This document shows positions 12,609 to 23,078 of a stretch of DNA of 50,837 nucleotides, piece by piece. A model generated the notes under the pieces. The model ran no database searches. It was not told the DNA's origin and saw nothing but the letters and a program-made list of their open reading frames with translations. The DNA comes from a virus: positions 1 to 50,837 of the IMG/VR virus record IMGVR_UViG_3300047552_001737. One strand, 5' to 3'. Positions within the stretch are counted from its first letter, which is position 1. Each line of letters starts with the position of its first letter. Position numbers and translations under genes: made by a program.

Positions 12609-15600
12609 ATGGCGGACATCCCCACTCCACGTTCATATAATCAAATTCTAAGCGACTTAATTAGTGCCTTTTTGTCAAGGTATGGTATTTCACAACTACA
12701 AGTCGGTTCGCCTATTCTGTCCTTCTTAGAAGCTGCTGCTCAAAGCGATGTAAGAAGCAGCCAAGATGTATTCAACCTACTGGATTCAATTTCTATAGAC
12801 AGAGCTAATGGTCAGGCATTAGACCGCTTAGCTGCTGATGAAAACATAGCTAGACGCACTGTAACTGCTTCAAATGGCGCAGTTACCTTTTATGACACAA
12901 GTTTTACAAAGAAGTCCAGCTTACTGTATTTAGGCACTGGAGCATTAGTTGCCGGAAGCTTGACTGTTCAAGTAGAAGATGCCCTTTCTTTCCCAGTTTC
13001 TGGAACTATTTACATTGGACGTGGAACTGATAACTTTGAAGGTCCGCTTACATATACTGCCAAAACTCAATTTGCTGGATATTGGCAATTAACCCTATCT
13101 GTAGCTACATCTAAGTTCCACAACTTAGGAGAGACAGTTGTTGTAGGTCAAGGTGGGCTACGTCAAATTCCTCCGGGAACTGTAGTCCAAACTACACAAC
13201 AAGCTCTTGGCGATGCAATTAAGTTCACTACCATCTATAGTGCAGTAATTCCAGATGGAGAGGTTGAAGTAACTGACGTCGATGTTCTAGCTCAAACTCC
13301 AGGTCTTTCTGGAAACGTACCAGCAAACTCAATCAAAGAAGTAGTATCTACTTTATTTGTGGGTGCTGCTGTTAAGAACCCATTGCCGTTTAGTACAGCA
13401 ACTGCTGCTGAAACAGACGAAGCACTACGCGAACGCATTAAAGACGCTAAACAATCCAGAACAAAGGGAACTGGGTTATCCATAATTAATGCAATTAGAG
13501 GAGCTAGGTCTTCTGAAGACAATAAAACCCTTATTAGCTCGTCTTTAGTTACTTCAGGAGATAGAGCGAAGCTATATATAGACGATGGTACTGGGTATGA
13601 AGAAACATTTGGAAACGTAGCCACCGAGACGCTGATGGATTCTGCTCTTGGTGGGGAAGACGTTTTCCAACTATCCGGACCTAGACCAATTGCTAAGGCT
13701 TTCGTAAAATCTGGATACACTGCTCCATTTGAACTAAATGACCAAGACTTGCTATCCGTACAGGTCGGCGGTGTTACATCTACCCACATATTCCCAAGTG
13801 GAGACTTTTACAACATAGCTAATGCTTCTGCATATGAAATAGTAGCAAGTATCAATGGTAATCCAAATCTATTGTTTAATGCAAGAACTTCCGATGGCGG
13901 TTCTAAGGTTAGTTTATTTGCTAAATCAGACGTCAACGAAGATTTGCAGGTTCTTTCCTTAGATTCTTCTGATGCTAACGTAGCTCTTAATTTCTCTACA
14001 AATCCAGCTTATACACTTCGTTTATACAAAAACGACGTATTGCTCTACAAAGATGGCAAAACTGCACTAGTTAGCAGCCTTTATCAATACGAATGGAACT
14101 CCGGTATAACCGATGGAGACACTTTAATTCTCTCTGTAGACGGGACCTCTGACCAGACAATTACAATAAGAAACTCTGACTTTATTTCACAAAACACAGG
14201 CTATACTACTGTTAATTACCAAAACTCACTAGATTCTTGGGTAACCGTACTTTCTTCTAAAATAGCTGGTGTGTCTATATATAATAGAAATGGCAGACTT
14301 GAAGTCTCTAGTAACCTAAAGGGTAATTCAAGAAGCCGCATTGAAATTGTTGGCGGGACATTAACCACCAAAAACATGTTCAATGTTGGAGATGTATCTG
14401 TTGGCCAAAACAATGACTATTCATTAAACAGAAATACTGGTCAAATCAAGTTAAATCAGCCATTGGTTGAATTTGATAAATTAGAGATTGCCAGCCCAAA
14501 TACAAAAGCTTACATTCAGACTCCAGAATTCCCTACATCAAGTGTTACATTTGCAGGCAGTATCCCAACTTGGTGGTTTTGTATAGATGGTTCTTCTTCT
14601 TTATTGAATCCAAATATATCAAGCTCTACGTCCATTGCGGTAAGTATTCCAGTAGCTGGTTTAAGTAAATATCAAGTAGCCAGCGGATTGCTTGGTGGAG
14701 AGGTTGAAGTTGGTGACTGGGTAGTTATTTGGGATACTGCATTTAATGCAAGTAATAGAGGTATCTTTAGAGTTACCCAAGTAGATAATGCTACTGACTA
14801 TTTTATTGTCGAAAATGCTGCAGCGGTTCCAGAAACTGTAACTCCAAGTTCACAAGGAATCGCCTTCGCTCGTAGCTCTACACAACCACAGTCAGTCAGT
14901 GCCACAATAGCAACATATTCTCTTAATTCATTAGCTACTTTATTTAATCAGTCTTTAATTGGAGCTAAAGCTGAAGTTTACAGGAATAAGTTCTTCAGAG
15001 TTACCTCCAATTCATTCGATAATGGTGATGTATTATTGATTACAGCCAATACATCAGCTCAATCTCTGTTATTGCCAGTAAGTCATGACGATGCAGAACC
15101 TAATCACTTAGCCACGGTTGAAAGTGGTCATTCTGAACTTGGTACGCCCAGGTTCTTATTTACATCAGTATCTTCAGCAACCTCCAATACAGTAACTGCT
15201 ACTCCAAAAACAACCTCAATTACAGACAGCCTATATGACTATTGGGGTGTAGGTGATTTTATCAAGTTCCAAAAGAAGCTTGATACTACAGTAAGTTTCT
15301 ATGGAAATGCAAGCGAAGACCGTAGAGTTTTGACTGATATCACTGGTTCAGTCTCTACTACTAAGACAAATGCAATGTCCAGAACTCCAGAAGCCGGAGA
15401 TATTGTTCAGGGATTCAATACATTCACTCTTGGTGCAACTGACAGCATTAACGTCATACTGGATGGAGATGCATTAAACAAGAATTATAATATCCCACTA
15501 TACAGACAAGTTAAGCCATTGGCTGGAGCCACATACGGTGCCGCTGCGTTCGAGGTTCGTGAAACAGCCGGTTCCTCCCTATTTGCTGCTTGGGGAACTA

Positions 15601-18600
15601 CTTCGTCTTTATTTAATGACTTTGCTGTATACATGAAAGCCAGAGGCAAGTCACACTCAATTTCTGCAAATCAAGCGCTTTTGTGGAGATTTGCCAGAAG
15701 CGGTCCAGAAGGTGAGTGGGCAAAGGTACGATATGTAAATCCAACTGCCCCAAGCCAGACTTTGGGCATATCAGCTTCTGACGCAATTCCTTTAGTTAAA
15801 AATCAAATAGCTGGAACCGGGACATCGTCATATCCAAAGACATTTATTGATGTAACTCTTCCATCTGGGACAGAGCGCACTGGACTTGGTTTAGATGGCA
15901 ATATGTATTGGCTATTTAACAAATTCCCTACATTTACAGCAGGGGTTGCCAGAGTTGCTAGATCTGCCGGTACTACAGTTACGGTTACATTAGACTTGAC
16001 ACTAACCTCTTATTTACATAATTTGTCTATTGGGGACATAATTGTATTAACAAATAGTGATACAGATTTCGCAGCTGGCGTATATACAATAACAAACGTA
16101 GGTGCTGCAAGCTTCCAATATAGTGATACCGGAGCTAATACAGTAAACGGGACAAGCCTTACATACGCTCTGTATTATAAAGATGCCGGTATTAGTTATT
16201 CAATTACAAATATCGCAGTAACATCAAACGTAGTAACTGCTACAATTGGAGCGCATCCATTCAAGATAGGCGATGTAATTTGGGTGCCATATCCATACTA
16301 CTATAACTCAGGTGCCTCAGCTGTAGGATTAGGTAGTTTTACTGTAACTGCAATAAGTGGCACTACAGTAAGTTGGACTCAATTTAAACCAGATTTAGCA
16401 AGCACACCCACTCCTGGAGTATGGGTAGTCTCAACTGGTGCTACCGCAAAATGTACTGCGCAATACTACAGGGCTCAGGTCAAGGCTGGTAGCTTACAAA
16501 GAGTGGGTTCGGTAGTTACAGCTACTTGGGCAGCCACCTCACTAGTAGATAGTTGTCCATACGCTGTTGGCGACTTAGTATATTTAACCCCAGGCGAAGC
16601 TAATTTTGCTGCTGGAGCTAAGGTAGTTACAGAGGTCGGGTCTGGATACTTTAAGTATTCAGAAACCGGTGCAGCAGTTTCTAGTGCTGGTATTCAGTAC
16701 TTCCAATCAACGCCAAATATGCCTAATTTAACTGGTGGTGGAACTCCTGTAATAAACGGAGATATTGTTAATTTCTCATCTTTCGTACCAGATTCTCTTG
16801 GTCTGCGTGGAAGCGTTAAGTTATCCGAAATATCTTCAACCGGATTTACATTCTGGTCAGATTTAAGAAATACATCTGCGTATCAAGAAATATTTAAGCT
16901 AAACTCATTGACCAATATGAGGTTTTTCCCAATAACCCCAACAACTGCAAGTGCTATAGCGACATATGTAAATAGCAATTCTAGTATTGTTTCAGCTACT
17001 GTATTGGGAACCGGAGCTACAAACGTAGACACTGCTACTGAAGATGAGTTCTTGACCAAAACTAACAACGCTTCAATAAATGGAGCCGGAACCTTCTCAA
17101 TTCCATGCTTTGATTTATTCGATGGAATTAACTACGTACTTAATACAAATATAAGTAATATAGCTAGCAATATATCACTTAAGAAGGCGGTGAGTGGAGA
17201 ATTAACTACTAACAATGACTTCAATAATGAAGTATTGACATTAATTCCCAAAACTGCAGATAACTTTGTAAACTTCCTTTCCAATCCAGCTGCTACTGGC
17301 TTGTCGGCAAATGCTTCTATTTACACTTCTTCAAATGGAACGAAGGTTGAGCTAGTATCTTCTCAATCTGGAAGTGAAGGAAGTATACAAGTTGGCGGTG
17401 GTCAAGGCAACCAAAGCAGCGCCTTGATTTACAACGGAGCAATGAATTTAAGCTACAATAACTCAGGATTCGTATTTAATGCTCTAACTTCCCAATTATC
17501 TGGATTCTCAGGAAGAATGCCAGTTAGAATTGCAAATCAAAATAAAACAGCTAAATCTGCGTATATAAATGCGGCAAATACGTGGACAATATATCCTGGC
17601 GATAATGCAAATGAATGGCTGATTGTATCTGACGATGTCGTAATAGTTCCTAAGGCCCAGAACGTTGATGCGACTCCTAGAAATTGGCAAGTAATGAAAC
17701 ATGGAGACTTCGTTTCCTATACAGAAACAAGCGCTTCACCACTTGATTTTAGTGGCGTATATGTTGGAGATTTGTTTATAATTAAGAATCCAGTAACTGG
17801 GACCGCATTTAGTCAAGTAAATACAGGTACTTTCATAGTTGTTGCGGTAGATGCGACAGCTTCTAAAAACACGGTTTGGGTCTATAATCCCAGTGGAGTC
17901 TCTGAAGTAGTAACTGCTACTACTGCTTGGATGAGAATTCTTGATTACAATAGCATTGACTTAGGCGACACACTGACAATTAGCTCATCAGTTCTCGGTT
18001 CTGCAAATATAGGGTCGTTTACTGTAAGTAGAAGGGCTGAGGACTATTTAAGCGCTGATTTCAACAAGAAATTCTATGTTACCGGGAATATGACAGCAGC
18101 CACAGCTGTTCTTGGTAATGACTATATTCACGTAAACATAATTGAAGCTAATCCTTTCTATACATATACTATAATTAACTCAATAATCGAAGATTCTGAA
18201 ATACCAGGAACAAGCAAGGTTTATTGTGCTACTTCATTGGATTATTCTTATATTCCAAAGCTCAATTCTTCGGTTAATTCAACAATGATGGCTTTAGATA
18301 AGCTATCTTTCCCTACATCAGTTAATATAGGATTAGATGGATACTCCTATAACAATGGATTACTGGGAGAGGTTCACAGAATTGTATATGGGGACGAAAA
18401 TGACCCGGGTACATATCCTGGTGTCGCAGCAACTCCTGCTTTAATTGACATTTCTGGACCATTGGTTAAGCGTCTCTATATATCATTAGAAGTGCGTCTA
18501 AGAACTGGCGTTTCAATTGACGCTATATTGAATAAAATTAAATCAGCTATTGCCGCCGAAATAAACAATTCACCAATTGGCACGAATATTGCGATTTCTG

Positions 18601-18758
18601 ATATAGTATCTGCGGCAAATAAAATTAGTGGCGTATTGTCAGTAACAATAATTTACCCAGAATACTCACTAGGAAATGACTTAATCCCAGTTCAGGCGAA
18701 TGAAAAGGCAACAATCTTAGACTTAAATAATGACATTTCAGTAACTATATTAAATTAA
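12609..18758 (+). CDS. Baseplate J-like protein with very large insertion
   Basis: 2049 residues; ordinary J-like baseplate wedge proteins are several hundred. The N-terminus (GSPILSFLEAAAQSD, ANGQALDRLAADENIARR) and the TDEALRERIKDAKQSRTKGT region (about residues 265-285) match the family, as does the C-terminus from about 1945 (LVKRLYISLEVRLRTGVS). Between about 330 and 1940 is an insertion rich in Ser/Thr/Asn/Gly beta modules, including a repeated unit of the form GDxVxLTxxxxxFAAG (residues about 1135-1180 and 1320-1360). J proteins join wedge to hub and sheath. The insertion may decorate the baseplate or bind receptor. Ribosome site AGAGG. Confidence 0.85.
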   Translation: MADIPTPRSYNQILSDLISAFLSRYGISQLQVGSPILSFLEAAAQSDVRSSQDVFNLLDSISIDRANGQALDRLAADENIARRTVTASNGAVTFYDTSFTKKSSLLYLGTGALVAGSLTVQVEDALSFPVSGTIYIGRGTDNFEGPLTYTAKTQFAGYWQLTLSVATSKFHNLGETVVVGQGGLRQIPPGTVVQTTQQALGDAIKFTTIYSAVIPDGEVEVTDVDVLAQTPGLSGNVPANSIKEVVSTLFVGAAVKNPLPFSTATAAETDEALRERIKDAKQSRTKGTGLSIINAIRGARSSEDNKTLISSSLVTSGDRAKLYIDDGTGYEETFGNVATETLMDSALGGEDVFQLSGPRPIAKAFVKSGYTAPFELNDQDLLSVQVGGVTSTHIFPSGDFYNIANASAYEIVASINGNPNLLFNARTSDGGSKVSLFAKSDVNEDLQVLSLDSSDANVALNFSTNPAYTLRLYKNDVLLYKDGKTALVSSLYQYEWNSGITDGDTLILSVDGTSDQTITIRNSDFISQNTGYTTVNYQNSLDSWVTVLSSKIAGVSIYNRNGRLEVSSNLKGNSRSRIEIVGGTLTTKNMFNVGDVSVGQNNDYSLNRNTGQIKLNQPLVEFDKLEIASPNTKAYIQTPEFPTSSVTFAGSIPTWWFCIDGSSSLLNPNISSSTSIAVSIPVAGLSKYQVASGLLGGEVEVGDWVVIWDTAFNASNRGIFRVTQVDNATDYFIVENAAAVPETVTPSSQGIAFARSSTQPQSVSATIATYSLNSLATLFNQSLIGAKAEVYRNKFFRVTSNSFDNGDVLLITANTSAQSLLLPVSHDDAEPNHLATVESGHSELGTPRFLFTSVSSATSNTVTATPKTTSITDSLYDYWGVGDFIKFQKKLDTTVSFYGNASEDRRVLTDITGSVSTTKTNAMSRTPEAGDIVQGFNTFTLGATDSINVILDGDALNKNYNIPLYRQVKPLAGATYGAAAFEVRETAGSSLFAAWGTTSSLFNDFAVYMKARGKSHSISANQALLWRFARSGPEGEWAKVRYVNPTAPSQTLGISASDAIPLVKNQIAGTGTSSYPKTFIDVTLPSGTERTGLGLDGNMYWLFNKFPTFTAGVARVARSAGTTVTVTLDLTLTSYLHNLSIGDIIVLTNSDTDFAAGVYTITNVGAASFQYSDTGANTVNGTSLTYALYYKDAGISYSITNIAVTSNVVTATIGAHPFKIGDVIWVPYPYYYNSGASAVGLGSFTVTAISGTTVSWTQFKPDLASTPTPGVWVVSTGATAKCTAQYYRAQVKAGSLQRVGSVVTATWAATSLVDSCPYAVGDLVYLTPGEANFAAGAKVVTEVGSGYFKYSETGAAVSSAGIQYFQSTPNMPNLTGGGTPVINGDIVNFSSFVPDSLGLRGSVKLSEISSTGFTFWSDLRNTSAYQEIFKLNSLTNMRFFPITPTTASAIATYVNSNSSIVSATVLGTGATNVDTATEDEFLTKTNNASINGAGTFSIPCFDLFDGINYVLNTNISNIASNISLKKAVSGELTTNNDFNNEVLTLIPKTADNFVNFLSNPAATGLSANASIYTSSNGTKVELVSSQSGSEGSIQVGGGQGNQSSALIYNGAMNLSYNNSGFVFNALTSQLSGFSGRMPVRIANQNKTAKSAYINAANTWTIYPGDNANEWLIVSDDVVIVPKAQNVDATPRNWQVMKHGDFVSYTETSASPLDFSGVYVGDLFIIKNPVTGTAFSQVNTGTFIVVAVDATASKNTVWVYNPSGVSEVVTATTAWMRILDYNSIDLGDTLTISSSVLGSANIGSFTVSRRAEDYLSADFNKKFYVTGNMTAATAVLGNDYIHVNIIEANPFYTYTIINSIIEDSEIPGTSKVYCATSLDYSYIPKLNSSVNSTMMALDKLSFPTSVNIGLDGYSYNNGLLGEVHRIVYGDENDPGTYPGVAATPALIDISGPLVKRLYISLEVRLRTGVSIDAILNKIKSAIAAEINNSPIGTNIAISDIVSAANKISGVLSVTIIYPEYSLGNDLIPVQANEKATILDLNNDISVTILN

Positions 18759-18785
18759 TACTGGAATTATTATTGGAGAATAAAC

Positions 18786-19826
18786 ATGGCAGTTTTACCA
18801 GCAATATCAAGGTCTTGGTGCACCAGAGCTAATATTCCTATTCCCGACAACTCCTCTACTAGAAATGTCGGTAATAGCTTCTTGTGGAATCTAAAGGAAT
18901 GCCTCCTTAATACCTCCGTAGGTGGTACTTTAACTGGTGTTCGTCATGCTAATAGTGTATGGACTGTAGTTAGGTCGTCCGATGGAGCTGCTGCCGGGGC
19001 TACTGAAGATGGTATTGACAGATGGGGCACTCCATACAACGCCTCTAAGTTTGTTCGAAATACAACTGGTAACGCCCACTCTTGGATTATTCTCCGTAAT
19101 TCGTATATTGGCCATGACATGATTATTGCCTGCAATGCCAATAGCGACAAGGCTGGTCGAGTTGCATTTACCTTGTCTTCTACCCCATTTGGTGCCGGTT
19201 CGGTGACCGCGTCGCCTCCTATTACTAGTTCTCCTAGTTTTGCATATGGAATATCATCCGATGCCGTTGGTAGCAGCATTTCCCTTTCAGAGGATGTAAC
19301 ATCCGGAGCTACTTTTTACTCTCACTTTATTGCTGATGATTTTGGGAATTTCATTTACTTATACAGCAAAGTAGGTTCCGGAATCTTTAGCGGGATGGTA
19401 TCTTTAATTCAATCGGTAAATGCTCATGTAAGTGATACATTTAATCGCTTTGCTTTTGGTGGAACGGCTGTGGTGTCAGGCAAAGGGACTCCAAGTTGCG
19501 CAAATGCTGCTCGTACAACTGCAGGTTGTACAAGTCGAGGGCCGGATAACAGCGCACCTACCGGTGGAGCGACTTGTATATCTGCAGGAGGGACTTCACC
19601 ATTAGCTGAAAATACCGGAAGGTCGGACTCTCGTAGTGGCGAAGTACGTTTTGTGCAAGTTCATGTCTTTTCAGATTCTCCACTTGCTTACAGAGGGGTG
19701 CTTCCTGATATATACGAAGTAATTGGAGGGGTGACTGGGACCTCATATCCAACTATAGCCAATCAAACTTGGGTATCTGTCGGGAACTATCTTTTCCCAT
19801 TCTTATCCACACAGCCCATATTATAG
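18786..19826 (+). CDS. Tail-associated structural protein, paralog A
   Basis: 346 residues, same length as the next gene and clearly its paralog. Nearly identical blocks (RSWCTRANIPIP, GNSFLWNLKECLLNT, TSGATFYSHFIADDFGNFIY, SPLAYRGVLPDIYEVIGG) alternate with divergent Gly/Ser/Thr/Cys-rich loops (about residues 125-175 and 235-280). No enzymatic motif. Preceded by the same ribosome-site block as its sister (GGAGAATAAAC). Position between baseplate J and the Ig-repeat protein suggests a virion surface or fibre component. Function inferred from context only. Confidence 0.65.
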   Translation: MAVLPAISRSWCTRANIPIPDNSSTRNVGNSFLWNLKECLLNTSVGGTLTGVRHANSVWTVVRSSDGAAAGATEDGIDRWGTPYNASKFVRNTTGNAHSWIILRNSYIGHDMIIACNANSDKAGRVAFTLSSTPFGAGSVTASPPITSSPSFAYGISSDAVGSSISLSEDVTSGATFYSHFIADDFGNFIYLYSKVGSGIFSGMVSLIQSVNAHVSDTFNRFAFGGTAVVSGKGTPSCANAARTTAGCTSRGPDNSAPTGGATCISAGGTSPLAENTGRSDSRSGEVRFVQVHVFSDSPLAYRGVLPDIYEVIGGVTGTSYPTIANQTWVSVGNYLFPFLSTQPIL

Positions 19827-19847
19827 AGTATATTTCGGAGAATAAAC

Positions 19848-20888
19848 ATGGCAGTTTTACCCGCAATTTCAAGAAGTTGGTGCACAAGGGCCAATATCCC
19901 TATTCCAAACAATTCTTCTACTAGAAATGTCGGCAATAGTTTCTTGTGGAATCTAAAGGAATGTCTCCTTAACACTCTTGGCGGCGGAACTTTAACTGGT
20001 GTTCGTCATGCTAATAGTGTATGGACTGTAGTTAGGTCTTGTGACGGAGTTGCCTACGGAGCTACTGAAGATGGCGTTGACCGAATCGGAACTCCATATA
20101 ATTCAACCAAGTTTGTTCGAAATTCAACTAGCAGTGCTCATTCTTGGATTATTCTCCGTAATTCGTATATTGGCCATGACATGCTTATCTCTTGTAATGC
20201 CAACTCTGATACCACAAGCCGAGTTGCGTTTACTCCCACGTCGTCCCCGTTTGGTACAGGCTCCGTGACAGCCGACCCCCCAACTACTTCGTTCTCGTTT
20301 CAATTTGGAAGCAATGCTGACTCGACAACTACCGCTACTATAAACGTCGCGGATGTAACATCCGGAGCTACTTTTTACTCTCACTTTATTGCTGATGATT
20401 TTGGAAATTTCATTTACTTATGGAGTAAGGTGGGTTCCGGAATCTTTAGTGGAATGGTATCTTTAATCCAATCGGTAGGTGCCCATCCAAGTGACACGTT
20501 TAATCGCTTTGCTTTTGGTGGAACAGCTACATCGACGAGCACCTCCCTAGGTACGCCATATGTTTCAAGTGCCCATGGGCCTTCTGGCTGTACAAGTAGA
20601 GCGCCAGACGGTGGCGCAAACAGTGGAGGCGTCACAGCCTTATGTGCTGGAAGTGCTACTGCATTGTCAGAAAACAACTGGAAAGGAGATAGTCTTACTA
20701 ATGAGGTGCGTTTTGTGCAAGCTCACGTTTTTTCAAACAGCCCACTTGCTTATAGAGGGGTGCTTCCTGATATATACGAAGTAATTGGAGGAGGGGTAGG
20801 GGTTTCGTACCCAAATGTAGCTAGTCAAACTTGGATATCTGCCGGGAACTATCTTCTCCCCTTCTTGTCCACACAGCCCCTATTATAA
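19848..20888 (+). CDS. Tail-associated structural protein, paralog B
   Basis: 346 residues; a tandem duplicate of the preceding gene, 21 bases after it. DNA identity is very high in framework segments and low in two windows (about residues 125-175 and 235-280), where sequence, small Gly/Ser motifs and Cys positions differ at equal total length. The pattern suggests diversifying selection or localised gene conversion on exposed loops. Ribosome-site block GGAGAATAAAC is conserved with its sister. Confidence 0.65.
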   Translation: MAVLPAISRSWCTRANIPIPNNSSTRNVGNSFLWNLKECLLNTLGGGTLTGVRHANSVWTVVRSCDGVAYGATEDGVDRIGTPYNSTKFVRNSTSSAHSWIILRNSYIGHDMLISCNANSDTTSRVAFTPTSSPFGTGSVTADPPTTSFSFQFGSNADSTTTATINVADVTSGATFYSHFIADDFGNFIYLWSKVGSGIFSGMVSLIQSVGAHPSDTFNRFAFGGTATSTSTSLGTPYVSSAHGPSGCTSRAPDGGANSGGVTALCAGSATALSENNWKGDSLTNEVRFVQAHVFSNSPLAYRGVLPDIYEVIGGGVGVSYPNVASQTWISAGNYLLPFLSTQPLL

Positions 20889-20891
20889 CTT

Positions 20892-23078
20892 ATGGCATAT
20901 TCACTACTTAGAAGAGAAGTTGACATTGTCAATGACGTAACCGACGCCGAAGGTGTTCGACGAATAACATTTCGCCAGCGGGAGTGGTGGTTTGATGCTG
21001 GACTTGGAATGGGTTATTATGCTGTAAGTCCGAGTTTGCGATTAAATCCGAACGCAACAGCAATAGATGGGACTGGTGCTCGTACGTGGATTACTCGACA
21101 GTCGGCTAGTTACCGTCTTGATGATAATTACGCACAGCCCCTCTCTGGAACACAGACAATAACTGGCGACGGCATAACAGACTGTACTGTTACATTACGG
21201 TCTTTCGCACTGGGTGATGTTGAAATTATTTTTCAGGACGCCGCTCTGGGATATGGTCAGTACTGGACACTTTCCTCAGCGGCTACAGGACCTGCAACTA
21301 TAGAAGGCCCAATGAATCCTGAGGAATACTTGATGCCCGGAGTCAAAGATGGCGGCTATCTCGATATTATGGGATACAAGTATATCGACCTTACCGCACT
21401 TTTAAAGAACTGGAATACAGTTGAAGTTGTATTAGACGTAATCCCGACCTCAGTTAATACAACCACATCAAATTGGACTATAACCGGACCTTCCGCCATT
21501 ACTGTAACAGGGGTCAGTTGGACTCCGGGGACCTCCATAGTCACTCTAACTACTTCCGGTGCATTTGTTCCCGGAACTTACACTCTATCGGTAGCTCCGG
21601 GTACTGTATCGGACTTGATGTCTGTCAATCAGGCATCCAGAACCTTTGAAAGCCACCCTGTACCAATTGCCTTCTCTGTACTGCGTAAGTCCAGTTCCCT
21701 TCTGCGGGTCAATCTGGACCGAGTCCCGACTGTAGTTAGTGCTAATTCATTAGATTACGTCCTAACTGGTCCATCCTCCCTTAGTGTGGATACAGTTTCC
21801 TATACTCCAGGTAATGATTATTTAGAACTAACTGTTAGTGGAGGATGGGTTAGTGGAACTCATACATTAAGCATAGCTAGTCAGGCGATTCAAGATGGTT
21901 GGACCAATGCACCATCAGCTGATTTTGAATATGTAGCAGATGCGATTATAGTTGAGCCACTGTATTTCAATTCAACTCAAACAATGAGGGCTTATTTTAC
22001 TACAATTCCAACCTCAGTAGATACAGACCCATTAAAATGGAATATTACAGGGCCCTATCCAGTTACTCCAGATACCATTACTTGGAATCCTGGGGATGAT
22101 TATGTAGAGATATGGATAACAGTATTGACTGCTGACGGGCTGCTTCCATATGGCACATACACCTTAGTTATGGACCCGGGTGTCGTCACTGATGGTTCTT
22201 CCGTAAACATATTGAGTGCCATTTTTGAAGTAAAGCACGATGTAATTAACTATTGGGGAAGAATTACTGGCGTAAATACGGTTCGTATAGACATAGGTCA
22301 AGAAATTCCATCTGCTGTTAGTAATAACCCACTTGGATACACAATAGTGGGTCCATCTGCTATTACTGTAAATACCGTAAGCTGGACACCGGGAAATAGC
22401 TATATTGACTTAACTGTAACAGGGACCTTTGCTGCTGGCCAATATTCATTGTTTATAACCCCTGGAATATTGACTTTTGCTAGCAATTCAGTTTCTGCTC
22501 TATATACTTATCTTGGTGGAGCTACTGGCGGGACAGGAATTACCTTAACCTCTGTAACAGGTGGGGCTAATACCGTAAATATCTTGTTTAGTTCAACGCC
22601 TACACTACTGCAAGATGCTTTATTGCCAAATAGATATATAATTACTGGTCCAAATTCTGAATATGTTCCAGTTTTCAGTGTAAATGTATCCGGAAATTCA
22701 ATAATACTATCCACTGGCTGGCAAGCTAATGGAACTACTTATTCACTAAGAATTCCTAGTTCGTGGATAGCAAATGGTGGAGGCAGTGTATTTACTGGTC
22801 CATTTACTCAAAACTTCACTGGAGTAGCCACCTCTCCTGCCCTTACAATAGCCAGAACCGTAGATTCAAGAACTATAGAGGTTTGGTTCAATAAGCCAGT
22901 AAATGAGCTTGATGCATTAAATACCAACAACTACTCCATTACCAATGGGCTCACGGTTTCTGGTGTTTCAAAAGTCTCCGATACAATCTTTACCTTAACT
23001 ACAAGTCACCAAACAGTTGGAACGTCATATACTGTAACTGCTTCCAATATTAGGGACTTTCAAGGATTGGTAATTTAA
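20892..23078 (+). CDS. Tail protein with six Ig-like repeats
   Basis: 728 residues. After a unique N-terminus (1-170, aromatic-rich: REWWFDAGLGMGYYAV) come six repeats of about 95 residues (roughly 175-245, 267-337, 362-437, 461-530, 560-632 and 660-728), each with NxVxVxF...NYxITGPSxIxVxxVSWTPGxxxVxLTxSGxFxxGTYTLSV-type order. This is the pattern of bacterial Ig-like (Big_5/SbsA-type) folds, common as stalks in fibres. The stop overlaps the next ATG (TAATG), and a related repeat opens the next gene, so the array spans the gene boundary. Confidence 0.7.
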   Translation: MAYSLLRREVDIVNDVTDAEGVRRITFRQREWWFDAGLGMGYYAVSPSLRLNPNATAIDGTGARTWITRQSASYRLDDNYAQPLSGTQTITGDGITDCTVTLRSFALGDVEIIFQDAALGYGQYWTLSSAATGPATIEGPMNPEEYLMPGVKDGGYLDIMGYKYIDLTALLKNWNTVEVVLDVIPTSVNTTTSNWTITGPSAITVTGVSWTPGTSIVTLTTSGAFVPGTYTLSVAPGTVSDLMSVNQASRTFESHPVPIAFSVLRKSSSLLRVNLDRVPTVVSANSLDYVLTGPSSLSVDTVSYTPGNDYLELTVSGGWVSGTHTLSIASQAIQDGWTNAPSADFEYVADAIIVEPLYFNSTQTMRAYFTTIPTSVDTDPLKWNITGPYPVTPDTITWNPGDDYVEIWITVLTADGLLPYGTYTLVMDPGVVTDGSSVNILSAIFEVKHDVINYWGRITGVNTVRIDIGQEIPSAVSNNPLGYTIVGPSAITVNTVSWTPGNSYIDLTVTGTFAAGQYSLFITPGILTFASNSVSALYTYLGGATGGTGITLTSVTGGANTVNILFSSTPTLLQDALLPNRYIITGPNSEYVPVFSVNVSGNSIILSTGWQANGTTYSLRIPSSWIANGGGSVFTGPFTQNFTGVATSPALTIARTVDSRTIEVWFNKPVNELDALNTNNYSITNGLTVSGVSKVSDTIFTLTTSHQTVGTSYTVTASNIRDFQGLVI

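Noticed and set aside
13292-13789. A 165-residue minus-strand ORF in the baseplate gene
   Set aside because: Shadow of the J-like coding frame, which has family motifs here.
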